NCBI RefSeq assembly: GCF_004804315.1
Contig: NZ_SRXX01000014.1
Span: 43,098-107,097 of the forward strand
Direction of reading: 5' to 3'
DNA: 64,000 bases
Origin: Flagellimonas onchidii
GTDB taxonomy: Bacteria > Bacteroidota > Bacteroidia > Flavobacteriales > Flavobacteriaceae
Part shown: piece after piece, positions 53,867 to 62,990 of the stretch
How the letters are laid out: each line of letters begins with the position of its first letter
Position numbering within the stretch: position 1 is the first letter of the stretch
The notes under the pieces: model-generated
Database searches by the model: none
The model's input: the letters and a program-made list of their open reading frames with translations, nothing else
Told to the model about the DNA's origin: nothing
Made by a program: the position numbers and the translations under genes

Positions 53867-54853
53867 TTGAAAAAAACACTAATAACAGGAGCAGCAGGTT
53901 TTCTTGGATCGCACCTTTGTGATAGGTTTATTGCAGAAGGCCATTATGTTATCGGAATGGACAACCTCATAACAGGCGACCTTAAGAACATTGAGCATCT
54001 ATTCCCATTGGAACGTTTTGAATTTCATCACCACGATGTGTCTACTTTTGTTCACTTGGGAGGGGATTTGGACTATATCCTTCATTTTGCTTCCCCAGCA
54101 AGTCCAATCGACTATTTGAAGATTCCTATTGAGACCTTAAAGGTAGGTTCTTTAGGGACCCTTAATCTATTAGGGCTGGCCAAGGATAAAAATGCACGCA
54201 TTTTGGTAGCTTCCACTTCAGAAGTATATGGAGATCCACTGGTTCACCCCCAAAACGAAGACTATTATGGGAACGTGAGTCCGATAGGTCCTAGAGGAGT
54301 GTATGATGAAGCCAAACGCTTTATGGAATCCATCACCATGGCTTATCATAGGCACCATGGACTCGATACTCGGATTGTTCGGATTTTTAACACATATGGT
54401 TCTCGAATGCGCTTAAATGATGGACGAGTGGTTCCGGCTTTCATGGGACAGGCACTCCGCGGAGAGGATTTAACGGTTTTTGGAGACGGTTCCCAAACAC
54501 GTTCATTTACCTATATAGATGATCAAGTAGAGGGAATTTATCGCCTGTTGATGAGTGATTACGTAGAACCCATCAACATTGGGAATCCAGACGAGACCAC
54601 CATACTGGAATTTGCAGAGGAAATCATCAAACTTACAGGAACGAATCAGAAAATTGTATTCAAACCGCTTCCAGTGGATGATCCCTTGCAGCGACAACCG
54701 GATATTTCAAGAGCAAAGGAGATTCTGGATTGGGAACCGAAAGTACATCGCTTCGAAGGTTTGAAAAAGGTGTACGAATACTTCAAATTATTATCTCCAG
54801 AGGAATTGCATCAAAAGGAACATCGTGATTTCTCACATTTAAATGGCAAATAA
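53867..54853 (+). CDS. UDP-glucuronate decarboxylase-like epimerase/dehydratase
   Basis: A 328-aa extended SDR enzyme from a TTG start. NAD loop GAAGFLGSH (8-16), STSEVYGDP, the catalytic YDEAK (Tyr146, Lys150), then [13 protein letters not shown], typical of UXS. UXS enzymes make UDP-xylose from UDP-glucuronate by way of a 4-keto intermediate. It is coupled to the sugar transferase gene (1-bp gap) and closes the polysaccharide locus. Confidence 0.88.
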   Translation: MKKTLITGAAGFLGSHLCDRFIAEGHYVIGMDNLITGDLKNIEHLFPLERFEFHHHDVSTFVHLGGDLDYILHFASPASPIDYLKIPIETLKVGSLGTLNLLGLAKDKNARILVASTSEVYGDPLVHPQNEDYYGNVSPIGPRGVYDEAKRFMESITMAYHRHHGLDTRIVRIFNTYGSRMRLNDGRVVPAFMGQALRGEDLTVFGDGSQTRSFTYIDDQVEGIYRLLMSDYVEPINIGNPDETTILEFAEEIIKLTGTNQKIVFKPLPVDDPLQRQPDISRAKEILDWEPKVHRFEGLKKVYEYFKLLSPEELHQKEHRDFSHLNGK

Positions 54854-54888
54854 GTACGGATATCTGGCTTTTGATATCCGAATTGAAT

Positions 54889-54896
54889 TATTTTTG
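54889..54896 (+). promoter_or_regulatory. -7 promoter box TATTTTTG before purD
   Basis: Exact TAnnTTTG match ending 15 nt before the purD ATG, with a TTTTG 15 nt upstream (54869-54873) as a possible -33 element. Confidence 0.6.
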
Positions 54897-54911
54897 CCAA
54901 AATTTTGATTC

Positions 54912-56183
54912 ATGAACATTCTTGTAGTTGGTTCTGGCGGTCGTGAACATGCTATTGCCCATAAAGTTTCGCAAAGTCCAAACGTCAATAAATTAGTGGT
55001 GGCCCCTGGCAATGCAGGTACAGCAGAAGTGGCTACCAATGTTGAGGTTGGGGTAAATGATTTTGATGGTATAAAAGCGTTGGTGCTGAAGGAGCAAATC
55101 AACTTGGTCGTTGTTGGTCCAGAAGATCCATTGGTAAATGGGATTCATGATTTTTTCTTGAACGATGGTCAGCTTAAGAATGTTCCCGTTATCGGACCAC
55201 AAAAAGCTGCTGCTGAATTAGAGGGGAGTAAGGAGTTTGCCAAGGAGTTCATGATGCGTCACAATATCCCGACAGCGGCTTACCAAAGTTTTACCTCGGA
55301 CAATTTGGAAGAAGGCTATGCCTTTTTGGAAACACTAAAGCCTCCTTACGTTTTAAAAGCCGATGGCCTTGCGGCTGGCAAAGGGGTGTTGATTCTTCAA
55401 GATTTGGATGTAGCCAAGGCAGAACTCAAGGCTATGCTTTTGGACTCTAAATTTGGACAGGCAAGTGCTACCGTTGTTATAGAGGAGTTTTTAGATGGAA
55501 TTGAATTGAGTTGTTTTGTGCTTACAGATGGTTCCAACTACAAGATCTTGCCAACTGCAAAGGACTATAAACGTATTGGAGAAGGAGACACAGGACTCAA
55601 CACGGGAGGAATGGGGGCGATTTCCCCAGTTCCTTTCGCAGATAGCGCTTTTATGGGCAAGATAGAAGAGCGAATCGTCAAACCTACGGTGGAAGGGCTT
55701 AAAAAAGATAATTTGCCTTATGTCGGCTTCATTTTCATTGGATTGATAAAAGTAGGAGACAATCCAAAGGTCATTGAGTACAATGTCCGAATGGGTGACC
55801 CTGAAACAGAAGTGGTCATACCTCGTTTGCAATCCGATTTGGTGAATGTTCTTGTGGCCATGTCTAAAGGGAAGTTGAATGAAATCGATTTAGAAATTGA
55901 TGAAAGAGCTGCGACCACGGTAATGGCGGTATCGGGCGGTTATCCAGAAGCCTATGAGAAAGGAAAGGAGATAACGGGAGTTGACACCATTGAAGATTCA
56001 CTTGTTTTTCATGCAGGGACCAAAGAAAATAATGGAAAAGTGGTAACCAATGGAGGACGTGTAATTACGGTCACCTCCTTCGGAGACAACTTCAAGGAAG
56101 CATTGCAAAAGTCCTATCAAAATATAGAAAAACTACATTTTGAAGGAATATATTACCGAAAAGACCTTGGGTTTGACCTATAG
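54912..56183 (+). CDS. purD: Phosphoribosylamine-glycine ligase
   Basis: A 423-aa ATP-grasp enzyme of purine synthesis, joining glycine to phosphoribosylamine with ATP. N-terminal MNILVVGSGGREHAIAHK, GPEDPLVNGI, the ATP-grasp part with KADGLAAGKGV and VIEEFLDGIELS, then LNTGGMGAISPV and EYNVRMGDPETE for metal and substrate binding. Length is normal. Its last 6 bp overlap the end of the convergent DUF6341 gene. Confidence 0.97.
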   Translation: MNILVVGSGGREHAIAHKVSQSPNVNKLVVAPGNAGTAEVATNVEVGVNDFDGIKALVLKEQINLVVVGPEDPLVNGIHDFFLNDGQLKNVPVIGPQKAAAELEGSKEFAKEFMMRHNIPTAAYQSFTSDNLEEGYAFLETLKPPYVLKADGLAAGKGVLILQDLDVAKAELKAMLLDSKFGQASATVVIEEFLDGIELSCFVLTDGSNYKILPTAKDYKRIGEGDTGLNTGGMGAISPVPFADSAFMGKIEERIVKPTVEGLKKDNLPYVGFIFIGLIKVGDNPKVIEYNVRMGDPETEVVIPRLQSDLVNVLVAMSKGKLNEIDLEIDERAATTVMAVSGGYPEAYEKGKEITGVDTIEDSLVFHAGTKENNGKVVTNGGRVITVTSFGDNFKEALQKSYQNIEKLHFEGIYYRKDLGFDL

Positions 56184-56399
56184 GTAAGAGTGCGAGCTGA
56201 TGCTCTTATCTTCTTCGTTGTTATCGTTGAAGATTTGCAGTTGCTTCATCCAGTAAACCATGGCTATAAAACCGATGATGGTGAAAATCCAATTTACCGT
56301 ATTGGAACCCCACCAGTTTCCCATAAACCTGAAGAAATCATAAGGGGAGAACAAGTAGTTTACAAATAAGTCTTCTATGCCGTAAAAAAAGGTGCTCAT
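56178..56399 (-). CDS. Small membrane protein (DUF6341-like)
   Basis: A 73-aa protein with a start MSTFFYGIEDLFVNYLFSPY, one clear membrane helix (WIFTIIGFIAMVYW) and a short acidic tail. I recall this flavobacterial family as DUF6341; function unknown. The start at 56399 is preferred over an ATG at 56465 that would run into the divergent gene. A minus-strand TACTTTTG box at 56418-56425 fits as its promoter. It overlaps the purD end by 6 bp. Confidence 0.75.
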   Translation of the reverse strand: MSTFFYGIEDLFVNYLFSPYDFFRFMGNWWGSNTVNWIFTIIGFIAMVYWMKQLQIFNDNNEEDKSISSHSYL

Positions 56400-56437
56400 C
56401 TTACTATATTTACTTTGCAAAAGTAGTAAAACCCAAG

Positions 56438-57370
56438 ATGATTTCAAGTTTTTTCGGAAAAACAAAACCTATAAATTATATTGTTCTATCCGTTTTTATT
56501 TTTCTGATATATGGTATTTTCTCGATTTTTGACTCAAATGGGGAAATATCCTTGGAAGTCCTCCCCATTAAAAGTTTGATTCTCGGGGTATTATTACTTT
56601 CCGTTTACATAATCAGCAGAATAGTCAAAGTCGAGAAGGTTACCGAGTTAAGCTCGTTCGCCATTTTGTTTTTCACTTTGTTGTTAATGGTGTTTTCAGA
56701 CCTCTTGCGTGATAATGATGCCATTTTTACAAACTTTTTTTTACTTCTTGCCATTTGGAGGCTTTTGGCCATAAAATCCGTTAGGGATGTGAAGCACAAA
56801 ATCTTTGATGCTTCCTTTTTAATATGTGTGGCAAGCCTTTTTTATGATTGGGCACTGATTTTTTTGATTCTTGTCTTTATAGCTATCAATGTTTACGACA
56901 GAAAGCCGGTTAAAAATTGGATAGTACCCTTAACGGCCATAATTACCGTCTTCATTCTGTTGTTTACCATATTAAGATTGAACGGCTCCCTAGATTTTTT
57001 TGAGAAACATTATCAATTTAGAATAGGGTTTTTGAACAACAGCTTTTTCTCGCAAACTGGAAGTATTAAACTATTGATTTATGTCTTAATAGTGTTGATT
57101 TTGATGTTTCTTGTTTTTTTAAAGGTAAGACAGAAAGGTGGTGGAAAATTGGTGTTGTTGAGAATGGTGTTTTTGGCGTTTGCTATGGGAGCCATCATAA
57201 GTTTTCTTGAATTTGGAAAGGCGTCTCTTGTGGTTGTTACTTTTTTTCCAGCAGCAGTTTTTCTAACCAATTATTTAGAAACCATTAAAAACTTCAGATT
57301 GCGCGAATTGGTCGTGGGAGGCTGTATTTGTGTCTCCCTGCTGCTTTTTGTTCTTGACCTCAACCTATAA
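56438..57370 (+). CDS. DUF6427 family membrane protein
   Basis: A 310-aa integral membrane protein with about nine hydrophobic helices, beginning MISSFFGKTKPINYIVLSVF. This family is found next to purD in flavobacteria; no catalytic motif can be seen and its function is unknown. It is divergent from DUF6341 with only 38 bp between the starts, so the two promoters must overlap. Confidence 0.8.
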   Translation: MISSFFGKTKPINYIVLSVFIFLIYGIFSIFDSNGEISLEVLPIKSLILGVLLLSVYIISRIVKVEKVTELSSFAILFFTLLLMVFSDLLRDNDAIFTNFFLLLAIWRLLAIKSVRDVKHKIFDASFLICVASLFYDWALIFLILVFIAINVYDRKPVKNWIVPLTAIITVFILLFTILRLNGSLDFFEKHYQFRIGFLNNSFFSQTGSIKLLIYVLIVLILMFLVFLKVRQKGGGKLVLLRMVFLAFAMGAIISFLEFGKASLVVVTFFPAAVFLTNYLETIKNFRLRELVVGGCICVSLLLFVLDLNL

Positions 57371-57382
57371 CTGATAAAGCAA

Positions 57383-57390
57383 TATCTTTG
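57383..57390 (+). promoter_or_regulatory. -7 promoter box TATCTTTG before the DUF4254 gene
   Basis: Exact TAnnTTTG match ending 16 nt before the ATG at 57407. Confidence 0.55.
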
Positions 57391-57406
57391 CTTCAAATTC
57401 ACATGT

Positions 57407-58012
57407 ATGTTCAGTTCTTTAGCCTTTAAGATTTTTCAGGAAAGTATAGACACCTATCATATTAAGGACGATGTCTACCAAGAATTTGTAAATCCTTATC
57501 CAAAGGATAAAGTTGAACATTTGCTTTATAGAAAAAACTGGATAGATACCGTACAATGGCACTATGAAGATATTATTCGAGATCCCGAAATCAATCCTGT
57601 TGATGCGTTGGACCTAAAAAGAAAAATCGATGCCAGCAATCAGGATAGGACGGACTTGGTAGAATATATTGACAGCTATTTTCTTGATAAGTATAAAGAA
57701 GTAGAGGTGAATCCTGAAGCTTCCATCAACACTGAAAGTCCCGCTTGGGCCATTGACCGACTTTCCATCTTGGCCTTAAAGATTTATCACATGCAAGAGG
57801 AAGTAGATCGTACTGATGCTTCTGCGGCACATGTTGAAAAGTGTAGCAAAAAGTTGGCAATTCTTTTAGAGCAAAGGGAAGATCTTTCGATTGCAATTGA
57901 CCAATTACTGGCAGATATTGAAGCCGGAAACAAGTACATGAAAGTCTACAAACAGATGAAAATGTACAACGATGACGAGCTAAACCCGGTACTCCGTGGA
58001 CAAAAAGGGTAA
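57407..58012 (+). CDS. DUF4254 family protein
   Basis: A 201-aa mainly helical cytoplasmic protein. It has the DUF4254 words WHYEDIIRDPEINPVDALDL and WAIDRLSILALKIYHM, and a C-terminal LAILLEQREDLSIAIDQLL. The family is typically coded beside a family 9 glycosyltransferase, as here, where the two genes overlap by 17 bp. A helper role in lipopolysaccharide core synthesis is inferred from this link. Confidence 0.88.
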   Translation: MFSSLAFKIFQESIDTYHIKDDVYQEFVNPYPKDKVEHLLYRKNWIDTVQWHYEDIIRDPEINPVDALDLKRKIDASNQDRTDLVEYIDSYFLDKYKEVEVNPEASINTESPAWAIDRLSILALKIYHMQEEVDRTDASAAHVEKCSKKLAILLEQREDLSIAIDQLLADIEAGNKYMKVYKQMKMYNDDELNPVLRGQKG

Positions 58013-59045
58013 ACAGACCCATATTTTAGTCATTCGCCTATCGGCTATGGGCGATGTGGCCATGACGGTTCCTGTTTTGAGGGCATTGATTGACCAACAT
58101 CCGAACCTAAAAGTTACTGTCCTTACCAAAAAACCATTTCTCCCAATTTTTTCAAGCTTGGAAAATGTAGAGGTGTTTGAGGCCGATGTCAAAAAACGCC
58201 ACAAAGGATTAATGGGCCTTTGGCGATTGTACAAAGAGCTTAAAACTCTTCAATTAGATGCCGTGGCTGATTTGCACAATGTACTTCGGAGTAGAGTCCT
58301 TCAAAAATATTTCGGACTTACGAACACCCCATTTGTACAATTGGATAAGGGAAGAGCTGAAAAAAAAGCCCTAACCAGGCCCAAGAACAAGGTGTTCAAA
58401 CAGCTTAAAAGCACCCACCAACGTTATGCAGATGTATTTGGAGAGTTAGGTTTTCCAATCGATTTGGAAAAAGCAAAGCTTTTACAACGTATTCCACTTT
58501 CGGATAAATTACTTGAATTGGTACAACTGGACACTAAAAAGTGGGTCGGAATAGCTCCTTTTGCAGCCCATGAGGGCAAAATGTACCCGTTGACCCTAAT
58601 GAGAGAAGTAATCCAAGAACTAAATAATACCGAAAAGTATAAAATACTGCTTTTTGGTGGCGGAACGCAGGAAGTCCAACAATTGGAAGCGATTTCAAAA
58701 GAAGGAGAAAGTGTTTTGAACATGGCCGGAAAACTCAATTTACAAGAAGAACTGGCCTTAATCTCGAACTTGGATGTTATGCTTTCCATGGATAGTGGCA
58801 ATTCACATTTGGCTGCAAATTATGACATTCCGGTGGTGACGCTTTGGGGAGTTACGCATCCTTATGCCGGGTTTTATCCTTTTGGGCAACCTCAAGAAAA
58901 TGCCTTAATGGCTGACAGAGAGCATTATCCTTTGATTCCGACTTCTGTTTATGGAAATAAGTTGCCTAAAGGATACGAAAACGTCATGGAAACCATAACG
59001 CCCCAACAGGTGGTGGATACGATTATCAATATATTAGAGGATTAA
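57996..59045 (+). CDS. Glycosyltransferase family 9 (heptosyltransferase-like)
   Basis: A 349-aa GT9 protein from a GTG start, overlapping DUF4254 by 17 bp. The N-terminus HILVIRLSAMGDVAMTVPVLR is the family opening; KKWVGIAPFAAHEGKMYPL and MLSMDSGNSHLAANYDIPVVTLWG are the donor-binding blocks. It should add heptose or another sugar to the lipopolysaccharide core at the inner membrane. Repeat copy B follows it. Confidence 0.92.
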   Translation: MDKKGKQTHILVIRLSAMGDVAMTVPVLRALIDQHPNLKVTVLTKKPFLPIFSSLENVEVFEADVKKRHKGLMGLWRLYKELKTLQLDAVADLHNVLRSRVLQKYFGLTNTPFVQLDKGRAEKKALTRPKNKVFKQLKSTHQRYADVFGELGFPIDLEKAKLLQRIPLSDKLLELVQLDTKKWVGIAPFAAHEGKMYPLTLMREVIQELNNTEKYKILLFGGGTQEVQQLEAISKEGESVLNMAGKLNLQEELALISNLDVMLSMDSGNSHLAANYDIPVVTLWGVTHPYAGFYPFGQPQENALMADREHYPLIPTSVYGNKLPKGYENVMETITPQQVVDTIINILED

Positions 59046-59085
59046 GATAGCCTAGGTTCGATGTAAAATTTGAGCACGGTTTGGC

Positions 59086-59245
59086 GATTTTACAGAAATA
59101 ACTGTAAATCAAGCGAAATTGCGTTTTGCAAAGCAAAAAAGAGCATGTAGCGGTATGATTTAGCAGAGGTTTTGTGATACAATCACAAAAATTTCCTTAA
59201 AATCGTATTGATTTTTTGGTTCGTTTTGTATCAAGACAAAATGAA
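59086..59245 (-). repeat. 160-bp structured dispersed repeat, copy B (inverted)
   Basis: The reverse complement of copy A at 9113-9272, about 85% identical without gaps. The same three hairpin stems are kept (for example TTTTGTG with CACAAAA) with changed loops. It fills most of the 295-bp gap between the GT9 gene and the convergent TetR gene; the rest of the gap shows nothing else. Confidence 0.85.
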
Positions 59246-59340
59246 TAAAAAGATAAACTTCTGAATAGCAGTATTAAAGAAAACTTCTCGATACTAAATT
59301 TCTATGAAATTTAACTCGAAGCGACGTATTCTTTACCAAT

Positions 59341-59958
59341 TTATGCCACGGCCCGTTTTTCCGAAATGGAATTGAAATAGTGTTTTAATTGCTGCAAGTA
59401 TTGGTATTTCAATTGTCTTCCATTGGTTTCCGAAAGTAAAGAGCGGATTCCCAAATAAGATGCAATAATATAGGTGGCAACTCCTTCGCAATCAATGTGC
59501 CGAGCGATATGACCGTCAATTTTTCCGTTTTTCAATACAGAAACCAGATTCACCTCCCATACTTTAAGAATATCTTTCAAGTAAGAACTGATTTCAGCAT
59601 TTCTTTTGTTGAATTCGGTAATAAAATCGTTCAGCATAAAACCGTAGGCCATTTCGTTGGTCTTTCCGGGCTCTAGGGCCTTTTCCAAACTATCCAAAAT
59701 GGCATGCAAGGGATTTTCCTGTTCATTCAATGGTTGTACCAAAAGTGCATATACTTTTTGCACAATCAAGTTTTGAATGATGCTGATGAAATAGTCTTCC
59801 TTTGATTTAAAATGATGGTAAAAAGCACCTTTGGAGAGGTCCAACTCGGTCAAGATATCATCCAAGCTAGTATTGTAATAGCCTTTTGCATGAAAAATTT
59901 CGAGGCCCATAGTATGCAGCCGGTGCATGGTTTCGCGTCGTTTTAGGTTTCGTTCCAT
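59341..59958 (-). CDS. TetR/AcrR family transcriptional regulator
   Basis: A 205-aa regulator. The N-terminal HTH reads RRETMHRLHTMGLEIFHAKG, YYNTSLDDILTELDLSKGAFYHHFKSKEDYF, typical of TetR, followed by an all-helical ligand-binding domain with no clear subfamily. The ATG at 59958 is chosen over an upstream TTG. It is divergent from the TIM-barrel lipoprotein gene at 60324, with palindromes between them. Confidence 0.92.
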   Translation of the reverse strand: MERNLKRRETMHRLHTMGLEIFHAKGYYNTSLDDILTELDLSKGAFYHHFKSKEDYFISIIQNLIVQKVYALLVQPLNEQENPLHAILDSLEKALEPGKTNEMAYGFMLNDFITEFNKRNAEISSYLKDILKVWEVNLVSVLKNGKIDGHIARHIDCEGVATYIIASYLGIRSLLSETNGRQLKYQYLQQLKHYFNSISEKRAVA

Positions 59959-60107
59959 AAGATTTGGTTTTGGGTTCAATTAGACCGTTAAGTCTGTTAC
60001 AAAGTTTCTACGGATTGGAGTCAAGCTCAAGAATCAAGGATGTATTTGTAGGAAAAATCGTTGAAGTGTGAAAAATGTGCCCAAAAATGAATGTTTAAAA
60101 AATTGTG

Positions 60108-60125
60108 ACCGACCAAGGAGTCGGT
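60108..60125. promoter_or_regulatory. TetR-operator-like palindrome
   Basis: A perfect 6-bp inverted repeat, ACCGAC and GTCGGT, with spacer CAAGGA. It lies 150 bp upstream of the tetR start and 199 bp upstream of the 60324 gene. A near copy (16 of 18 bases) is at 20123-20140. Confidence 0.5.
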
Positions 60126-60274
60126 TTAAGCGTTTCTTTTTGTGGACAAAACACATACAGCCTTTACGGGTAAGTACTTATAAAGGAAATAAAGTTGTCC
60201 TATCATAGATTTCCGCTCAGGCGTAACAAAATGATTTTTACTGTTGTCCTAAATTTTACGAACTTAACCTATTC

Positions 60275-60289
60275 GGTCACTATATGACC
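60275..60289. promoter_or_regulatory. Palindrome GGTCA-N5-TGACC upstream of the TIM-barrel gene
   Basis: A perfect 5-bp inverted repeat centred about 42 bp before the ATG at 60324. It could be an operator for that gene; the regulator is not known. Confidence 0.4.
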
Positions 60290-60323
60290 ACCTCTGATTC
60301 GTTATAGGAAAATAATTAGTAGC

Positions 60324-61418
60324 ATGAGTTCAAGTATAAAATCCCGTTTTCCATACACTTTAGGGTGTATCATTTTATGTTTAACAGTATTTATCTCCTG
60401 TGGGCAAATTTCTAAAACAGCCATAATCAAAGGTGTTTATGGAAACCCCAAACCTTTCTGGGATAAAGAGATCAAGCTTCAAGACCTCGGGGTAAATGCC
60501 ATTTTTGTTCATAGTGGTGCCATTAACAATAACATGATTAAGGGAGCCAGGGCCGAAGGACTATCAGTATATGCAGAGTTCGCCACCTTAAATGGTAAAA
60601 ACTATGTAGAAACACATCCCGAAGCTTGGGCAATAGATGAAAATGGTGAAAGGGTAGAAGCGGCCTCTTGGTTTATGGGAGTTTGTCCAACAGAACCCGG
60701 ATTTAGACAATACCGTTTTGATCAGCTACGGGATTTGCTTTCAACCTATGACCTTGATGGGATTTGGATGGATTATGTGCATTGGCACGCACAGTTTGAG
60801 GACCCCGAACCCATTTTGCCCGAAACTTGCTTTTGTGACCATTGCTTGAACTCATTCTCAAAAGATTCTGGAATTGAAATCCCTGATGGTACTACACCCC
60901 AAAAAGCAGATTGGATATTGACCAATCAAGATGAGGAATGGCGTAAATGGCGATGCAAAGTGATCTATGATTGGAGCTATGAAATGAAAAACATCATCAA
61001 AGAAATCAAACCAGAGGCACTTTTGGGACTTTATCATTGTCCATGGAACGATAATGAGTTTGATGGAGCACGATATCGCATACTTGGACTTGATTATGAC
61101 CTGTTAAAGGAGACTATCGACGTGTTTTCTCCCATGGTGTACCACGAAAGAATGGAACGAGACCCCAATTGGGTAAAAGAAAATATAGAGTGGTTTAGCA
61201 ATCGATTAAATATTAAAAAAGATGCCTACCCAAAAGTGTGGCCCATTGTTCAGGCCCATAATAGCCCCGGTACAGTGTCGAAGGAGGAGTTTGAATTGGT
61301 GCTAAAAGGAGGGTTATCTGGGAAGTCGAGTGGCGTTATGATGTTCACAACTTCAGCTGTGGCCGAAGATGAGGGTAAAACCGAAGTGATGAAAAAAGTG
61401 TATGCCGATTTGGAATAA
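60324..61418 (+). CDS. Lipoprotein with glycoside-hydrolase-like TIM barrel
   Basis: A 364-aa protein with a signal peptide ending in lipobox VFISC (about residue 26). The mature part has a TIM-barrel pattern: GVNAIFVHSG, AEGLSVYAEFATL, LDGIWMDYVHW with an Asp at a barrel strand end, a Cys cluster CFCDHC that may bind metal or form disulfides, IDVFSPMVYHERM, and KVWPIVQAHN. This resembles putative glycosyl hydrolases of the GHL10/DUF4015 kind; the substrate is unknown. It is divergent from the TetR gene. Confidence 0.72.
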   Translation: MSSSIKSRFPYTLGCIILCLTVFISCGQISKTAIIKGVYGNPKPFWDKEIKLQDLGVNAIFVHSGAINNNMIKGARAEGLSVYAEFATLNGKNYVETHPEAWAIDENGERVEAASWFMGVCPTEPGFRQYRFDQLRDLLSTYDLDGIWMDYVHWHAQFEDPEPILPETCFCDHCLNSFSKDSGIEIPDGTTPQKADWILTNQDEEWRKWRCKVIYDWSYEMKNIIKEIKPEALLGLYHCPWNDNEFDGARYRILGLDYDLLKETIDVFSPMVYHERMERDPNWVKENIEWFSNRLNIKKDAYPKVWPIVQAHNSPGTVSKEEFELVLKGGLSGKSSGVMMFTTSAVAEDEGKTEVMKKVYADLE

Positions 61419-61532
61419 ATAACATCAACCCAAAAGAGTCGGCCATCATTTCGGGTTGGATTTTTAATCCGAAAACCTGTAACTTCACTCATCGGGCTAA
61501 ACAAAAAATTTAAAAATTAGATAAACACAAAA

Positions 61533-61922
61533 ATGAAGACGATCAATAGAATGATGACGAATATCTGTTCGGATAATTTATCGGAAAGTCGGGATTTTTA
61601 TATAAGGTTATTTGATTTTAACGTTGATTTTGACAGTGATTGGTTTATCCACCTGGTTTCGAAAGACAAAAAGCTTGAGCTTGGAATAATAGACCGAACA
61701 CACGAAATTGTTCCAAAAGATTTTCAAAATAATCCAAAAGGCTTTTATATTACGTTTGTGGTTGAAAGCGCAGACGAAGTATTTAAGATTGCAGAACAGG
61801 AAAAATTTGAAATTGTAAATAAACCTGCAGACACTTTTTACGGACAAAGACGTGTATTGCTAAAAGACCCTGATGGAACTCTAGTAGATATTTCTTCTCC
61901 CTTAAAGGATTTTGAGTTTTAG
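61533..61922 (+). CDS. VOC (glyoxalase/bleomycin-resistance) family protein
   Basis: A 129-aa protein with two beta-alpha-beta-beta-beta units: TNICSDNLSESRDFYIRLF at the start, then GFYITFVVESADEVFKIAEQ and RRVLLKDPDGTLVDISSP at the end. VOC proteins include glyoxalases, dioxygenases and antibiotic-binding proteins; the usual ligand positions are not clear enough to choose. It stands alone. Confidence 0.88.
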   Translation: MKTINRMMTNICSDNLSESRDFYIRLFDFNVDFDSDWFIHLVSKDKKLELGIIDRTHEIVPKDFQNNPKGFYITFVVESADEVFKIAEQEKFEIVNKPADTFYGQRRVLLKDPDGTLVDISSPLKDFEF

Positions 61923-62012
61923 TGATTCGACAAATAAAAAACCACATAAAACTATGATTCGAATGCGCTTTTTGGCCTGCGCCAAATCCCAATAATCCCT
62001 TACCTTGCATTT

Positions 62013-62915
62013 GTGAAAGTATTGAACCACCTACCCAAATCCAAACAAGAAGAACTTGAGCTGCTTGCCCAAGAGCTTTCTGCCCATAAATTGGTGGAAA
62101 TGGTCATCCTTTTTGGCAGCTACGCGCGGGGCAATTGGGTAGAGGACCAATATGTGGAAAAAGGCATCACCTACGAGTACCGCAGCGATTTTGACATTTT
62201 GGTTGTGATTACCCATGAAGATTTCAAACAAAAATTCCGCATAGAGGACAAGATCAAGGCCGAACTAATTGCTACCGGAAAAGTCACCACACCGGTAAGT
62301 TTGATCTTTCATGGCATAAAACAACTGAACGCCTCTTTGGCCATGGGCAACTACTTTTTTAAGGACATTAAAGAAGAAGGTGTTGTACTGTACGATTCTG
62401 AAAAGTGTAAACTGGCCCACCCTAAAAAACTGACCCCTGAGCAGTATCAACAAAAGGCACAAGAGTATTTTGACCAATGGTTTGAAAGTGCGAATGAATT
62501 CATGGATTATTTCAAAACTGGGTTTGACAAAGGAAACTTTCACACCGCAGCCTTCCAACTCCACCAAGCCACGGAGCGCTACTACACCACCATTTTGCTG
62601 GTCTTTACCGATTACCGCCCTAAGGATCATAATTTAGAAACGCTCGGTATAAAAGTGGAAATGTGTGACCAGCGCTTTGCCGTTTTCCCCAAGATCACGG
62701 ACGAGGAAAAGCATCTTTTTGAGCTACTAAAACGAGCCTATATCGATGCCCGCTACAAAATGGATGAATATGAAATCACCAAAGGTGAACTCGAATATCT
62801 GGCCGATAAGGTTGGGGAGCTAAAGAAGCTTACCGAGGAGATTTGTACGGAAAAGATAGCTGGGATTGGAAAAAAGAGGTATAATACATTAAAAAAAGGA
62901 CAGAAAAATCTTTAA
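62013..62915 (+). CDS. Nucleotidyltransferase-HEPN fusion protein
   Basis: A 300-aa protein from a GTG start. Residues 1-130 are a MNT-type nucleotidyltransferase (GSYARG at 35-40, the DxD pair DFD at 59-61, separated by an unusually long loop). Residues about 140-290 are a HEPN helical domain with the RxxxH motif RPKDH (202-206). MNT and HEPN are usually separate antitoxin and toxin proteins; here they are one chain. The region looks richer in G and C than the SIR2 gene after it, so the two may have separate origins. Confidence 0.82.
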   Translation: MKVLNHLPKSKQEELELLAQELSAHKLVEMVILFGSYARGNWVEDQYVEKGITYEYRSDFDILVVITHEDFKQKFRIEDKIKAELIATGKVTTPVSLIFHGIKQLNASLAMGNYFFKDIKEEGVVLYDSEKCKLAHPKKLTPEQYQQKAQEYFDQWFESANEFMDYFKTGFDKGNFHTAAFQLHQATERYYTTILLVFTDYRPKDHNLETLGIKVEMCDQRFAVFPKITDEEKHLFELLKRAYIDARYKMDEYEITKGELEYLADKVGELKKLTEEICTEKIAGIGKKRYNTLKKGQKNL

Positions 62916-62990
62916 TTTCATTGTTCTCTAGTACAATAAAACTTTGCCACATCCAAAAAGCTGGAAACAGTTCTAAATAAGTGAGAATTA

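Larger units (their letters stand above)
59959..60323. other. Divergent regulatory region of the TetR gene
   Basis: No gene is seen in these 365 bp. Three inverted repeats stand out: AGAC-6-GTCT close to the tetR start (about 59982-59995), ACCGAC-6-GTCGGT at 60108-60125 and GGTCA-5-TGACC at 60275-60289 near the 60324 gene. One or more may bind the TetR protein. Confidence 0.5.
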
